From SLRI01 sp964402505 (GTDB lineage Bacteria; Pseudomonadota; Alphaproteobacteria; Geminicoccales; Geminicoccaceae), in contig CAYOCP010000014.1 of the NCBI GenBank assembly GCA_964402505.1, positions 1-64,000 of the forward strand: a DNA stretch of 64,000 nt. Direction: 5' to 3'. A model generated the notes under the pieces. The model was not told the origin of the DNA. It saw only the letters and a list, made by a program, of their open reading frames with translations, and made no database searches. Below, piece after piece: positions 47,006-56,954 of this stretch. How positions within the stretch are numbered: the stretch's first letter is position 1; each line of letters opens with the position of its first letter. The position numbers and the translations under genes were made by a program.

Positions 47006-47817
47006 TCGGGTGCGTAGGCGCCGTTCACCAGCCGTCCCTCGGGCGAGCCCAGGGCGCTGATCCGGCGCATCTCCTCGTCCGTCAGCGCGAAATCGAAGGC
47101 GGCGAGGTTCTCGGCGATGCGGGCCTCGTTCGAGCTGCGCGGGATGGCGATGACGTTCTTCTGCTGGACCAGCCAGCGCAGCGTCACCTGGGTCGCGGTC
47201 CGGCCGTGCGCCTCGGCCACCTCGCCGATCACGGGATCGCCCAGGACCTTGCCGCGCGCGATCGGGCAATAGGCGGTGAGCGCCATGCCGTGCCGCCGCA
47301 GCGCCGCCATCACCCGGTCCTGGCTGAGGAAGGGATGGTACTCGACCTGGTCGGTGACCAGCGGGGCGGCGCTCAGCTTCGCCGCCTCCTCGACCATGGC
47401 GGCGGTGAAGTTGCTGACCCCGATATGCCGGGTCTTGCCGGCTTCGCGCACGGCGTTCAGGGCGTTGATGGTCTCCTCGAGCGGCACGTCCTTCGCCGGC
47501 CAGTGCAGCAAGAGCAGATCGACGGCATCGACGCCGAGGAGCTCCAGCCGCTCGTCGGCGGCGCGCCTGAAGTCGTCGGCGCGGAACTGGTCGGGCCATA
47601 TCTTGGTGGTGAGGAAGATTTCGTCGCGCCGGATGCCCGAGGCGCGGATGCCGGCGGCGACCTCCCGCTCGTTGCCGTAGGCCTTGGCGGTGTCGACATG
47701 GCGGTAGCCCGTGGCGATGGCGTGCTCGACCAGCGCCTGCACCCGGTCGTGCGGCAGGTCCCAGGTGCCGAAGCCGATGGCCGATATCCTCGCCCCGTTC
47801 GCCTCGACGATGATCAT
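46993..47817 (-). CDS. Aldo/keto reductase
   Basis: A 274-residue NADPH-dependent reductase similar to 2,5-diketo-D-gluconate reductases. Catalytic tetrad positions are visible: Asp and Tyr in GYRHVDTAKAYGNE, Lys in FLTTKIWPD and His in LLLLHWPAKDVPLE. The cofactor region shows IAIPRSSNEARIAENL. GGAGGAG precedes the ATG at 47817. It overlaps the downstream glycosylase gene and is divergent from the phosphatase gene at 47912. The substrate cannot be assigned. Confidence 0.93.
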   Translation of the reverse strand: MIIVEANGARISAIGFGTWDLPHDRVQALVEHAIATGYRHVDTAKAYGNEREVAAGIRASGIRRDEIFLTTKIWPDQFRADDFRRAADERLELLGVDAVDLLLLHWPAKDVPLEETINALNAVREAGKTRHIGVSNFTAAMVEEAAKLSAAPLVTDQVEYHPFLSQDRVMAALRRHGMALTAYCPIARGKVLGDPVIGEVAEAHGRTATQVTLRWLVQQKNVIAIPRSSNEARIAENLAAFDFALTDEEMRRISALGSPEGRLVNGAYAPEWDA

Positions 47818-47911
47818 GCGCGCTCCTCCGGAATTTCCGTCCCGCTCTCGTCGCGGCGACCGGTCCGTCCTATAACCCGCTCCATCGCGCACCCCAAGCC
47901 CGGACCGAAAG

Positions 47912-48703
47912 ATGCCCGAGATCGACCCCGCCTTGCGGCTCGCCGCCGCCGAAGCCGTCGCCCGCGAGGCCGGCAGCCTCGCCCGGCGCTACTACCTCGT
48001 ACGCGACACCCTCGAGATCGAGAGCAAGGGTGCTCAGGATCTGGTGAGCCAGGCCGATCGCGAGGTCGAGACGCTGATGCGCCAGCGGCTGGCCGAGTTC
48101 TTTCCCGGAGACGGCTTCGTCGGCGAGGAGCACGCGCACGAGCTCAAGGGCGAGGGTGGCGGGCACTGGGTCATCGATCCCATCGACGGCACCTGGTGCT
48201 TCCTGAACGGCATCGGCTCCTGGTGTGTCAGCCTCGCCTACGAGCGGGCCGGGCAAATCGAGATCGGCGTCGTCTACGATCCCATGGCCGGCGAGCTCTT
48301 CGCCGCGAGGCGCGGCGGCGGTGCCACCATGAACGGCGTGCCGATCCGCGTCGCCGACGTCGCCTCGCTCGGCGACGGCACGGTCAGCCTCGGCTACTCG
48401 CTGCGCGTGCCGGTCGAATCGATGCTGCCGCTCTTCGAGAAGCTGCTGCGCGCCGGCGGCATGTACCAGCGGCACGGCTCGGGTGCGCTCGGCCTCGCCT
48501 GGACGGCCGCGGGCCGGCTGATCGGCTATCTGGAGCCGCACATGAACAGCTGGGACTGCCTCGCCGGGCTGCTCCTGGTCGAGGAGGCGGGCGGCTTCGC
48601 CAACGACTTCCTCACGAATAACGGGCTCCTCGACGGCAATCCGGTGATCGCCGGGCCGAAGCCGCTCGAGGCCGAATTCCGGCGGCTCACCGCTCACTGG
48701 TGA
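47912..48703 (+). CDS. Inositol monophosphatase family phosphatase (histidinol-phosphatase-like)
   Basis: A 263-residue Mg-dependent sugar/inositol phosphatase fold. Family motifs are DLVSQADREVE, GEEHAHE, WVIDPIDGTWCFLNG (metal site) and WDCLAGLLLVEEAGG. The general pattern fits the HisN-type histidinol-phosphatases of alphaproteobacteria as well as inositol monophosphatases, so the substrate remains open. Its 3' end overlaps the converging transporter gene by 10 nt. Confidence 0.88.
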   Translation: MPEIDPALRLAAAEAVAREAGSLARRYYLVRDTLEIESKGAQDLVSQADREVETLMRQRLAEFFPGDGFVGEEHAHELKGEGGGHWVIDPIDGTWCFLNGIGSWCVSLAYERAGQIEIGVVYDPMAGELFAARRGGGATMNGVPIRVADVASLGDGTVSLGYSLRVPVESMLPLFEKLLRAGGMYQRHGSGALGLAWTAAGRLIGYLEPHMNSWDCLAGLLLVEEAGGFANDFLTNNGLLDGNPVIAGPKPLEAEFRRLTAHW

Positions 48704-50262
48704 GCCGGCGGGACTCCGCTTCCGACGCCGAAGACGGCGCCCGCGAGGAAGTACATGGCGCCGAAGGTCACGGCGATCGCCAGGATGTTCAGCCAGAAGC
48801 CGGCGATCACCATGTCCTTGAGCTGCATGCGCTCGTAGGAGAAGACGATCGCGTTGGGCGGGGTGGCGACCGGCATCATGAAGGCCATGGAAGCACCGAC
48901 GGCGACCGGCACGGCGAGCACGCGCGGATCGAGGCCGAGGCCCACGGCGACCGCCCCCAGGATCGGCAGGAAGGTGGCGGTCGAGGCCGTGTTCGAGGTG
49001 ATCTCGGTGAGGTAGACGATGGCCGTCACCACGATCAGCACCAGGATCCAGGTGCCGACGTCGAAGCCGGTGACCGAGTTGCCGATCCACTCGGCGAGGC
49101 CCGTGTCCTTGAATCCGCCGGCCAGCGCCAGGCCGCCGCCGAAGAGCAGGAGCACGCCCCAGGGCACGTCGCGCGCCGCCGTCCAGTCGAGGACGAAGGT
49201 GCTGCCCTCGCGGGAGAGCGGCCAGGCGAAGAGGACGAGGGCCGCGATCAGCGCCACCGAGGTGTCGTTGAGGGGCCAGCCGGTCAGCGCCACGATGGGC
49301 GAGCGGAAGATCCAGGCGAAGGCGGCGGCGAGGAAGACGCCGCCCACCACCTTCTCGGCGCGGCTCATCGGCCCGAGCGCCAGGAGCTCGCTGCGCACCA
49401 CGGCGCCGGCATCGCCGACCTGCAGCCGGCGCGCCGGGAAGATCACCCGGGTCAGGAGCAGCCAGGCCAGAGGCAGCATGAGGATGACCACCGGCATGCC
49501 GAACAGCATCCAGGTGAAGAAGGTGACGTGGATGTCGTAGGTGCTGGCGAGGAAGCTCGCGAGGAGCGCGTTGGGCGGGGTGCCGATCAGCGTGCCGACG
49601 CCGCCGATCGAGGCGCTGTAGGCGATGCCGAGCATGAGCGCCACGCCGAAATTGCGCAGCATGTGCTCGTCCTCGGTCCGCCGGCCGACGAAGTCGATGA
49701 CCGAGAGCCCGACCGCGTACATCATCACGGTGGTCGCGGTGTTGGAGATCCAGAGCGAGAGGAAGGCCGTCGCCAGCATGAAGCCGCCGATGATGCCGCC
49801 GGGGCTGGTGCCGACCGTGCCGACGATGCTGAGCGCTATGCGCCGGTGCAGGCCCCAGCGCTGCATGGCGGCGGCGAGGAGGAAGCCGCCGAGGAAGAGG
49901 AAGATCAGGCTGTCGGCGTAGCTCGCCGCGACCGGCCCCATGGCGGAGATGCCGAAGAGCGGCATCAGCGGGATCGGCAGGAGCGCCGTAGCCGGGATCG
50001 GCACCGCCTCGCCGAGCCACCAGATGACGATCCAGAAGGTCAGCGCCACGAGCCGCCACGCCTCGATCGGCATGGCTTCGGGAGCGGGCAGGAGGACGAT
50101 CAGAAGGGCGACGATCGGGCCGAGCACCAGGGCACCGAGGCGGACCGGCGAGAGCGGCTCGCCCCGGTCCGGCCCCTCGCCCTCGCCGAGCGGCCGCTCC
50201 TCCCCGGCGGGCGTCGCCGGCTCCGCCGCGTGCGCATGGTCGTTTGGACGAGCTTCGGTCAT
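48694..50262 (-). CDS. SLC13/DASS family sodium:dicarboxylate-type transporter
   Basis: A 522-residue inner-membrane secondary transporter with about 12 hydrophobic segments. Both family SNT motifs are present: WISNTATTVMM in the first half and TSNTASTATFLPIL in the second, along with GTLIGTPPNALL and MPVATPPNAIVFSY. Members import succinate, citrate or similar anions with sodium; sulfate transport also occurs. About 40 charged, Pro/Glu-rich residues precede the first helix. GGAGGAAGGAAG precedes the ATG at 50262. Confidence 0.93.
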   Translation of the reverse strand: MTEARPNDHAHAAEPATPAGEERPLGEGEGPDRGEPLSPVRLGALVLGPIVALLIVLLPAPEAMPIEAWRLVALTFWIVIWWLGEAVPIPATALLPIPLMPLFGISAMGPVAASYADSLIFLFLGGFLLAAAMQRWGLHRRIALSIVGTVGTSPGGIIGGFMLATAFLSLWISNTATTVMMYAVGLSVIDFVGRRTEDEHMLRNFGVALMLGIAYSASIGGVGTLIGTPPNALLASFLASTYDIHVTFFTWMLFGMPVVILMLPLAWLLLTRVIFPARRLQVGDAGAVVRSELLALGPMSRAEKVVGGVFLAAAFAWIFRSPIVALTGWPLNDTSVALIAALVLFAWPLSREGSTFVLDWTAARDVPWGVLLLFGGGLALAGGFKDTGLAEWIGNSVTGFDVGTWILVLIVVTAIVYLTEITSNTASTATFLPILGAVAVGLGLDPRVLAVPVAVGASMAFMMPVATPPNAIVFSYERMQLKDMVIAGFWLNILAIAVTFGAMYFLAGAVFGVGSGVPPAHQ

Positions 50263-50364
50263 CTTCCTTCCTCCGTCGCGCCGGTGCCGGGCCGGCCGGT
50301 TCAGCTTGTCGCCACTGCGCCGGCCTTGCAAGGGGAAGAGCCGGCGACGGGACCGGAGCGGCTC

Positions 50365-51549
50365 TCAGGCGAGCGCCTGGTCGAGATCCTCGATGATGTC
50401 GTCGACATGCTCGATCCCGACCGAGAGGCGGATCAAATCGTCGGTGATGCCGAGCGCCTCGCGTTCGTCCTGCGACAGCTTCGAGTGGGTGGTGGTGACC
50501 GGGTGGGTGACCATGGTCTTGCTGTCGCCGAGATTGTTGGAGATCACGGCGAGCCGGAGCCTGTCCATGACCTCGAAGGCGCGCGCCTTGCCGCCGCCGG
50601 TGCGAAAGGCGATGAGCGTGGAGCCGCCCTGCATCTGGCGGCGGGCGAGGGCGTGCTGCGGGTGGCTCTCGAGGCCGGGATAGAGGGTGCGGCAAACCCT
50701 GGGGTGGGCCTCGAGGTGCCGGGCGATGCGCTCGGCGGAGCGGCATTGCCGGGCGACCCTGAGCGGCATGGTCTCGAGTCCCTTGAGCAGCAGCCAGGCA
50801 TTGAACGGGCTGAGGCTCGGCCCGGTATGCTTGAGGTAGGGGTGGAGGACCTCGTCGCGGTAGCGCTGCGTGCCGAGCACGGCGCCGCCGAGGCAGCGGC
50901 CCTGGCCGTCGATGTGCTTGGTGGCGGAATAGACGACGACGTCGGCGCCGAGGGCGAGCGGGCGTTGCAGGAGCGGCGTGGCGAAGACGTTGTCGACCAC
51001 GACCTCGGCACCGGCCCTGTGGGCGAGCTCCGCCACGGCCTCGATGTCGACGAGCTCGAGGGCGGGGTTGGACGGGGTCTCGAGGAAGACGAGTGCGGTG
51101 GGCCGCGCCAGCGCCGCGCGCCACTGGTCGAGGTCGGTGCCGTCGACGAAGGTGTGCCCGACGCCGAAGCGCGGCAGGATCGAGGCGATGATGTGGCGGC
51201 AGGAGCCGAAGAGGGCGCGGGACGCCACCACCCTGTCGCCGGCGGCGAGGCGGCACATCAGGGCGGCGTTGACGGCGGCCATGCCGGAGCCGACGGCGCA
51301 GCAGGCCTCGGCCCCCTCGAGTGCCGCGAGGCGCTGCTCGAACGTGCCGACCGTCGGGTTGCCGTAGCGGCTGTACATGTAGCCCCGGGCGCGGTCGCGA
51401 AAGCGGTCCTCGGCATGCTCGGCGCGCTCGTAGACGAAGCCCGAGGTGAGGTAGAGCGCCTCCGCCGTCTCGCCGTGATGCGAGCGATCGAGCCCGCCCT
51501 GCACCAGCTGCGTCTCCAGTCGCCAGCCGCCTGCCCTGTCTTCCGCCAT
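50365..51549 (-). CDS. metZ: O-succinylhomoserine sulfhydrylase
   Basis: A 394-residue Cys/Met-metabolism PLP enzyme that makes homocysteine from O-succinylhomoserine and sulfide. Motifs: YSRYGNPTVGTFEQRLAALE, EACCAVGSGMAAV, the SATKHIDGQGR stretch with the PLP lysine, and a C-terminal LSVGIEHVDDIIEDL. MetZ assignment over cystathionine synthase or lyase rests on overall resemblance and on the SAM-II riboswitch directly upstream, which commonly controls metZ or metA in alphaproteobacteria. GGAG precedes the ATG by 8 nt. Confidence 0.93.
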   Translation of the reverse strand: MAEDRAGGWRLETQLVQGGLDRSHHGETAEALYLTSGFVYERAEHAEDRFRDRARGYMYSRYGNPTVGTFEQRLAALEGAEACCAVGSGMAAVNAALMCRLAAGDRVVASRALFGSCRHIIASILPRFGVGHTFVDGTDLDQWRAALARPTALVFLETPSNPALELVDIEAVAELAHRAGAEVVVDNVFATPLLQRPLALGADVVVYSATKHIDGQGRCLGGAVLGTQRYRDEVLHPYLKHTGPSLSPFNAWLLLKGLETMPLRVARQCRSAERIARHLEAHPRVCRTLYPGLESHPQHALARRQMQGGSTLIAFRTGGGKARAFEVMDRLRLAVISNNLGDSKTMVTHPVTTTHSKLSQDEREALGITDDLIRLSVGIEHVDDIIEDLDQALA

Positions 51550-51560
51550 GCGCCCGCTCC

Positions 51561-51611
51561 AAAAGCAAGAAACCCCGGCCGGGCAGGCCAGGGTCCATAT
51601 GACGCCCGGCC
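51561..51611 (-). terminator. Terminator-like hairpin between the SAM-II aptamer and metZ
   Basis: On the - strand an 8-bp stem (GGCCGGGC at 51611-51604 and GCCCGGCC at 51584-51577) closes a 19-nt loop and is followed by GGGGTTTCTTGCTTTT. This is the shape of an intrinsic terminator. It begins at the last base of the aptamer, so SAM binding could control whether it forms. Confidence 0.6.
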
Positions 51612-51661
51612 TTTTAGCGGGTTGTTTAACGTGGCCCGCAAGCCGACCGGCTCAAATCACC
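51611..51661 (-). ncRNA. SAM-II riboswitch
   Basis: Reading the - strand from 51661, the sequence starts GGTGATTTG, continues through CGGCTTGCGGGCCACG, then GTTAAACAA and ends CGCTAAAAG. These blocks, in this order and spacing, are the conserved parts of the SAM-II (SAM-alpha) aptamer, an H-type pseudoknot that binds S-adenosylmethionine and lowers expression of methionine genes. It lies about 60 nt upstream of metZ. Confidence 0.95.
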
Positions 51662-51798
51662 ACGAACCGTGGACTAGGCTTCGGCGGGCCGGCCGTCAAG
51701 CGGCTGGCCGAAGGGACCTCGAAATGGCGGGTGAACGCCCTTGGCGGGCGCCGGCGGGTGGCGGATAGTGGAACCTCGCATCGGCGAGGAGGAAGATC

Positions 51799-52632
51799 GT
51801 GAGCGACAAGGGTGCCGTGTTCCGGGCTCTGCATGAAGGGCCCGGCGCCTTCATCATTCCCAATCCCTGGGACGCGGGCTCGGCGCGCATTCTCGCCGGC
51901 CTCGGCTTTCAGGCACTGGCCACGACCAGCGCCGGCATGGCGTTCGCGCTCGGCCGCCGCGACGGCGGCGTGGCGCGGGAGGCGGTGCTCGACCACTGCC
52001 GCGCCCTCGTCGGGGCGACGGCCCTGCCGGTCTCGGCCGATCTCGAGAAGGGCTTCGGCGACAGTCCCGAGAGTGCCGCGGCCACCGTGCGCGACGCGGC
52101 AGCCTCGGGGCTCGCCGGCTGCTCGATCGAGGATTTCACCGGACGCGACGAGGCCCCGATCTTCGACTTCGGCCAGGCGGTCGAGCGCATCGCCGCCGCG
52201 GCCGAGGCGGCAAGGGCTCTCTCGCAAGATTTCGTGCTGACGGCGCGGGCGGAGGGCTTCCTGCACGGCCGGCCGGATCTCGACGACATCATCAAGAGGC
52301 TGCAGGCCTTCGAGAAGGCGGGCGCCGACGTGCTCTACGCGCCGGGCCTGCCCGATCTGGACGCGATCCAGACGGTCTGCGGCTCCGTGGCGAGGCCGGT
52401 CAACGTGCTCGCCGGCAATCCCAAGACGGCGTTCAGCCTGGCCGAGCTGGCGGCGGCGGGAGCGAGGCGGATCAGCGTCGGCGGCGCCTTGGCGCGGCTC
52501 GCCTACGGCGCCGTCCAGGAGGCAGCGCTCGAGATGCTCGACCGGGGCACCTTCCGCTTCACCGAACGGGCGCTGCCGCAAGCCGAGGTCGAGCGGTTCA
52601 TGACCGGAGATTGTTCGAGCGCCTCCGGGTGA
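51799..52632 (+). CDS. Isocitrate lyase / PEP mutase family protein
   Basis: A 277-residue TIM-barrel enzyme of the isocitrate lyase/phosphoenolpyruvate mutase superfamily, related to oxaloacetate decarboxylases and 2-methylisocitrate lyase-like proteins. Visible features: IIPNPWDAGSARIL, ATTSAGMAFALG, LPVSADLEKGFGD (metal-binding Asp), GCSIEDFTG and FVLTARAEGFL. It lacks the isocitrate-lyase KKCGH signature, so C-C lyase or decarboxylase activity on a small oxo-acid is likely. The start is GTG after GAGGAGGAAG. It is divergent from metZ. Confidence 0.85.
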   Translation: MSDKGAVFRALHEGPGAFIIPNPWDAGSARILAGLGFQALATTSAGMAFALGRRDGGVAREAVLDHCRALVGATALPVSADLEKGFGDSPESAAATVRDAAASGLAGCSIEDFTGRDEAPIFDFGQAVERIAAAAEAARALSQDFVLTARAEGFLHGRPDLDDIIKRLQAFEKAGADVLYAPGLPDLDAIQTVCGSVARPVNVLAGNPKTAFSLAELAAAGARRISVGGALARLAYGAVQEAALEMLDRGTFRFTERALPQAEVERFMTGDCSSASG

Positions 52633-52638
52633 GGGTCG

Positions 52639-53697
<1,059 letters not shown>

Positions 53698-53702
53698 GCG
53701 GG

Positions 53703-54470
53703 TCAGCCGCGCGCCCGGGCGATGAAGCCGCCATTGCGGAAACCGGGCTTGGCGTAGGTGAAGGGCCGCCCTTCGACGGTGACCACCTCGCCGCCCGCGG
53801 CGCGCAGGACCGCGTGGCCGGCCGCCGTGTCCCACTCCATGGTCGGCCCGAAGCGCGGGTAGACGTCGGCCCGGCCCTCGGCCACGGCGCAGAACTTGAG
53901 CGAGCTGCCGCAGGCGAGGGTCTCGGTGATGCCGTGCCGGGCGAGCCAGGCGTCGGTCTCGGCATCGCGATGCGAGCGGCTGGCCACGGCCACGGCACCG
54001 CCTTCGGGCGGGGCCTGCCGCACCGCGATGGGCTCCGTCCGCCCTGCCTGGCGGCGCCCGGCGTCCTGGCCCACGGCACCCCACCACATGGTGTCGATGG
54101 CCGGTGCCAGGACGACGCCCATGACCGGCAGACGGCCGACGACGAGACCGATATTGACGGTGAACTCGCCGCGCTGGCTGATGAACTCCTTGGTGCCGTC
54201 GAGCGGGTCGACCAGCCAGAAGGGGCCGTCGTCGACCGCCGGAATCTCGCCCCGGCTCACCGCCTCCTCGGCGACGATCGGCCAGTCCGGCGTCAGCGCC
54301 CGAAGCCCTTCGAGGATGACGGCTTCACCGGCCTCGTCGGCGAGGGTCACCGGCGAGCGGTCGGCCTTGTAGTCGACGGCGGTGTCGGCGCCGTAGTGGC
54401 GCATGATCAGGCCGGCCGCCGCGTCGGCGAGGCGGATCAGCTCCGGCAGATGCCGCTTCGGATCGACCAT
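53703..54470 (-). CDS. cysQ: 3'(2'),5'-bisphosphate nucleotidase CysQ
   Basis: A 255-residue Mg-dependent phosphatase of the inositol monophosphatase superfamily that recycles PAP from sulfate assimilation. Motifs: SPVTLADEAGE, WPIVAEEAVSRG, FWLVDPLDGTKEFISQRGEF (the KEF stretch is typical of CysQ) and PTMEWDTAAGHAVL. It sits upstream of pyrD on the same strand, with a 5-nt gap. Confidence 0.94.
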   Translation of the reverse strand: MVDPKRHLPELIRLADAAAGLIMRHYGADTAVDYKADRSPVTLADEAGEAVILEGLRALTPDWPIVAEEAVSRGEIPAVDDGPFWLVDPLDGTKEFISQRGEFTVNIGLVVGRLPVMGVVLAPAIDTMWWGAVGQDAGRRQAGRTEPIAVRQAPPEGGAVAVASRSHRDAETDAWLARHGITETLACGSSLKFCAVAEGRADVYPRFGPTMEWDTAAGHAVLRAAGGEVVTVEGRPFTYAKPGFRNGGFIARARG

Positions 54471-54639
54471 TCGAAAGCTCCAGCTCGGGCGGGGGGTTCA
54501 GGGGCGGCCGGGCGCACGCCGGTGCGCCCGGTGCTAGCGAACCGGAGCCGAGGAAACAAGCACCCGAAGCATGACCCCAGGGCGTTAAGGAAATGTCAAT
54601 CCGGCTGCGGTAGATCCGGCATCGACCAAGCCGGCCGAC

Positions 54640-56091
54640 GTGCCGGGCAGGAGCTTCGGGGGAGCCGTGTTGCGGCAGGCGCTGATCGATCGGGACGAGG
54701 GGATGGTGCCGCCTTCGGGCGGTGCCGCGCCGCGTGCCGGCACGGCCGCCCCGGCACCCTCTCCGCCCCGGAGCGGCCATGGTCTCGATCCCTCGGATCC
54801 CGGCCGCTTCGCCGCGCGTCTCGAAGCGTTCCGCCGCCATCACGCCGCCCTGCCGGCGCCGCGCCGCACGGGCGGGCTGCAGCTTCTCGACATCGAGGAA
54901 TTGCGCCTGCGCTTCGGCGCCCGCTGGCCGGCCGTGCGCGAGAAGGTCCTCCAGATCGTCGAGGGCAGCCTCGCGAGGCGGCTCGGCCCGCGCGATCTCT
55001 ACGCCGCGACCGGCGGCGACCGCTTCCACCTCCTGATCACCGACATCGACCGCCTCGCCGCCGAGCGGCGCAGCCGCTTCATCGCCGCCGAGATCACCAC
55101 GCGCCTGTGCGGCACGGTGCCGGGCGGCGTCGCCTGCCGGCTGCAGACCACCGCTTTCGACCTCGTGGCCGGCCTCGCCGGCATCACCGGCGTCGGCGGG
55201 CTCGAGGCCCGCATCGAGGCTTTCAACCGGCGCGTGGACGACGCGGAGCAGGCACTCTTCGCGGCGAACCGGCCGCGGCTGCGGGCGCTCTTCCGGCCGG
55301 TCCTGAACCTGCGCAAGAGGCTGGTCGCCGGCTACGCGCTCGAGCCCGTGCTGGCGAACGAGGCCGGCCGCCGGCCGGCCCATGAGCTCTGCCCGGCGAG
55401 CCTCAACGGCGTCTTCGACGCCGCTCTCGATCGCTGGTCGATCGGCGAGGCGGTATCGGCCCTCGGCGCCGGCCGCACGATGGTGCGGGTCGAGCTGCAT
55501 TATGAGACGCTGCGCGCCATGCGCCACCGGGAGCCGTTGATGCTGGCCTGCCGCCGGCTGCCGGCCTCCGCCCGGCGGCGGCTGGTCCTCGAGATCACCG
55601 GCCTGCCGGCGAGCCTGCCGCAGGCGCGGATGCGCGAGCTCGTGAGCTATCTTCGCCCCTTCGCGCTCGCCGTTCTCGTCCGGCTCGATCCGGCCCTGCT
55701 CCTCGGCGAGGGCCACGGCACCCCGCGCGAGGCGGCGCGGTTCGCCGATCATTTGCGGGCATCGGGCGTCGCCGGCATCGCCCTGGCGCTCGGCCCGCCC
55801 CAGCCGGAAGCCGGCGCCGCCGGGCACTTTCCAGATGCCGTCTCCCCGGATGCGCTCTCGGCGGAAGCCGCATGGGACCATGGGACGGAGGGGCCGATCG
55901 TGGCCGAGGCTGCCCTCGCCCGGCTCGCCGCCCTCGGCGCGGAGGCCGGCTTGCGGACCTCGCTGGTGGTCGAGTCGGGAGACGCCGCCATCGCTCGGGC
56001 CGCCCTCATGGCCGGCATCGATCATCTCGCCGGTGAGGCGCTCCTGCCGCTCACCGCTCGACCGGGCCGCCCGATCGGGCTGGCGGGATGA
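54640..56091 (+). CDS. Degenerate GGDEF/EAL-like regulatory protein
   Basis: A 483-residue cytoplasmic protein. Residues about 80-200 resemble a diguanylate cyclase fold, with TGGDRFHLLI (near 120) in place of GGDEF. Residues about 220-470 resemble an EAL domain: LFRPVLNLRKRLVAGYAL instead of the FQPI...GYEAL pattern, RRLVLEITGLPASLP near 310, and a final GIDHLAGEALLPLTARPG. The catalytic EAL Glu and metal ligands are not evident, so it is probably an inactive binding or sensor protein. The start is uncertain: GTG 54640, GTG 54667 and TTG 54670 (after GGGGGAG) are all possible. Confidence 0.65.
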   Translation: MPGRSFGGAVLRQALIDRDEGMVPPSGGAAPRAGTAAPAPSPPRSGHGLDPSDPGRFAARLEAFRRHHAALPAPRRTGGLQLLDIEELRLRFGARWPAVREKVLQIVEGSLARRLGPRDLYAATGGDRFHLLITDIDRLAAERRSRFIAAEITTRLCGTVPGGVACRLQTTAFDLVAGLAGITGVGGLEARIEAFNRRVDDAEQALFAANRPRLRALFRPVLNLRKRLVAGYALEPVLANEAGRRPAHELCPASLNGVFDAALDRWSIGEAVSALGAGRTMVRVELHYETLRAMRHREPLMLACRRLPASARRRLVLEITGLPASLPQARMRELVSYLRPFALAVLVRLDPALLLGEGHGTPREAARFADHLRASGVAGIALALGPPQPEAGAAGHFPDAVSPDALSAEAAWDHGTEGPIVAEAALARLAALGAEAGLRTSLVVESGDAAIARAALMAGIDHLAGEALLPLTARPGRPIGLAG

Positions 56092-56171
56092 CCGGGAGCC
56101 GGAGAATGCCGGCGGGCATGGCGGCCGAAGCCCGTCGATGGCCGCAGGACGGAGGACGCGCGCCGGCGGCC

Positions 56172-56498
56172 CTACCTGACCGACGAGAAGGATGTCGGCT
56201 GAAGGATCTGGTTGCTGACGCGGGTGAGGAGGGGGCCTCCCGCCTCGGTCTCGGCGCGTTTTTGCTGCCATTCGGGGTCGGCCATGAAGGCGTTCCATTT
56301 CTCCTCGCGCTCGGCCAGGGATTCCCAGGCGAGAAGGTAGATCAGGGCCTGGTTGCTCTCGCCGACGATCGTGGTCCAGAAGCCGGCCTGGCGAATGCCC
56401 ATGCGATCCCAGATCTTCAGCGTGATTTTATCGAAGCGATCGAGCAGGGCGGGCAGCTTGCCCGGCACGCAGTGATAGATGCGCATCTCGTGGATCAT
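56172..56498 (-). CDS. NIPSNAP family protein
   Basis: A 108-residue protein with the ferredoxin-like alpha/beta fold of the NIPSNAP/Dabb superfamily. It starts IHEMRIYHCVPGKLPALLDRF and contains GFWTTIVGESNQALIYLLAWESLAEREEKWNAF, both typical. The family has no agreed reaction. GGGGAG precedes the ATG at 56498. It converges on the GGDEF/EAL-like gene. Confidence 0.88.
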   Translation of the reverse strand: MIHEMRIYHCVPGKLPALLDRFDKITLKIWDRMGIRQAGFWTTIVGESNQALIYLLAWESLAEREEKWNAFMADPEWQQKRAETEAGGPLLTRVSNQILQPTSFSSVR

Positions 56499-56954
56499 GG
56501 CGGCGACTCCCCTCTTGTCGTGCATGCGCGGCTCGACCGCGCTTCCACCCAGCGCTGCCGGACCCCGGGCGATGGAGCCCCTTCTATCAGCCTGCCGGCG
56601 GGATCGCGACCGCGACGATGCCGGCCACCGGGCCGGAGGCGAAAGGGCCGGCGATGGCATGGCGCATGGAGTGGGGCGAGCGTCACCCGCAACCGTCCTT
56701 CGGACACCTCTCCTGCGAGCCATGCGGGACCGATGGCCAAGGCTCGGAGCCTGTTCGAATCCGGGCGCCGCAGCACCAGGCGCGTCCCATCTCGGTCTCC
56801 GGCCATCGGCGGGGTGCCTTGCCGAGGGGGCTTCACGGCCCGGTCGCCCCTGCCGCTTCGGCCGTCGCTCTTTTGGACCTTGCACCTGTGGCGGGCAAAG
56901 CCGTATTTTGGATACCTATTTGGGGCGAATGCCGGCACGAGGATCGAGGAGCGG
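56499..56954. other. Intergenic stretch without a recognisable gene
   Basis: This 456-nt region lies between the NIPSNAP gene (-) and the globin gene (+). All long reading frames here are Arg/Pro/Gly-rich shadows with no family resemblance. It has an AT-rich spot at 56901-56921 just before the globin gene (see separate entry) and a TTCGAATCC string at 56754-56762 that resembles a tRNA T-loop but lacks a matching acceptor stem. Confidence 0.5.
56903..56915 (+). promoter_or_regulatory. AT-rich dyad upstream of the globin gene
   Basis: GTATTTTGGATAC has GTAT/ATAC half-sites and is followed by CTATTTGG, an AT-rich island about 40 nt before the globin start codon in otherwise very GC-rich DNA. 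It could be a promoter -10 region or an Rrf2/NsrR-like operator, which would suit a globin; the assignment is tentative. Confidence 0.35.

Noticed and set aside
47870..51598. A 1242-residue - strand open frame across the SLC13 transporter and metZ
   Set aside because: It is a shadow of the real genes in another frame, rich in Arg, Pro and Ala, with no domain resemblance. Similar giant frames at 23826-27572 and 28743-32327 are rejected for the same reason.
56750..56778. A tRNA-like 3' end (TTCGAATCC followed by CACCA)
   Set aside because: The T-stem pairs poorly and no matching 5' acceptor strand, D-arm or anticodon stem was found about 70 nt upstream.
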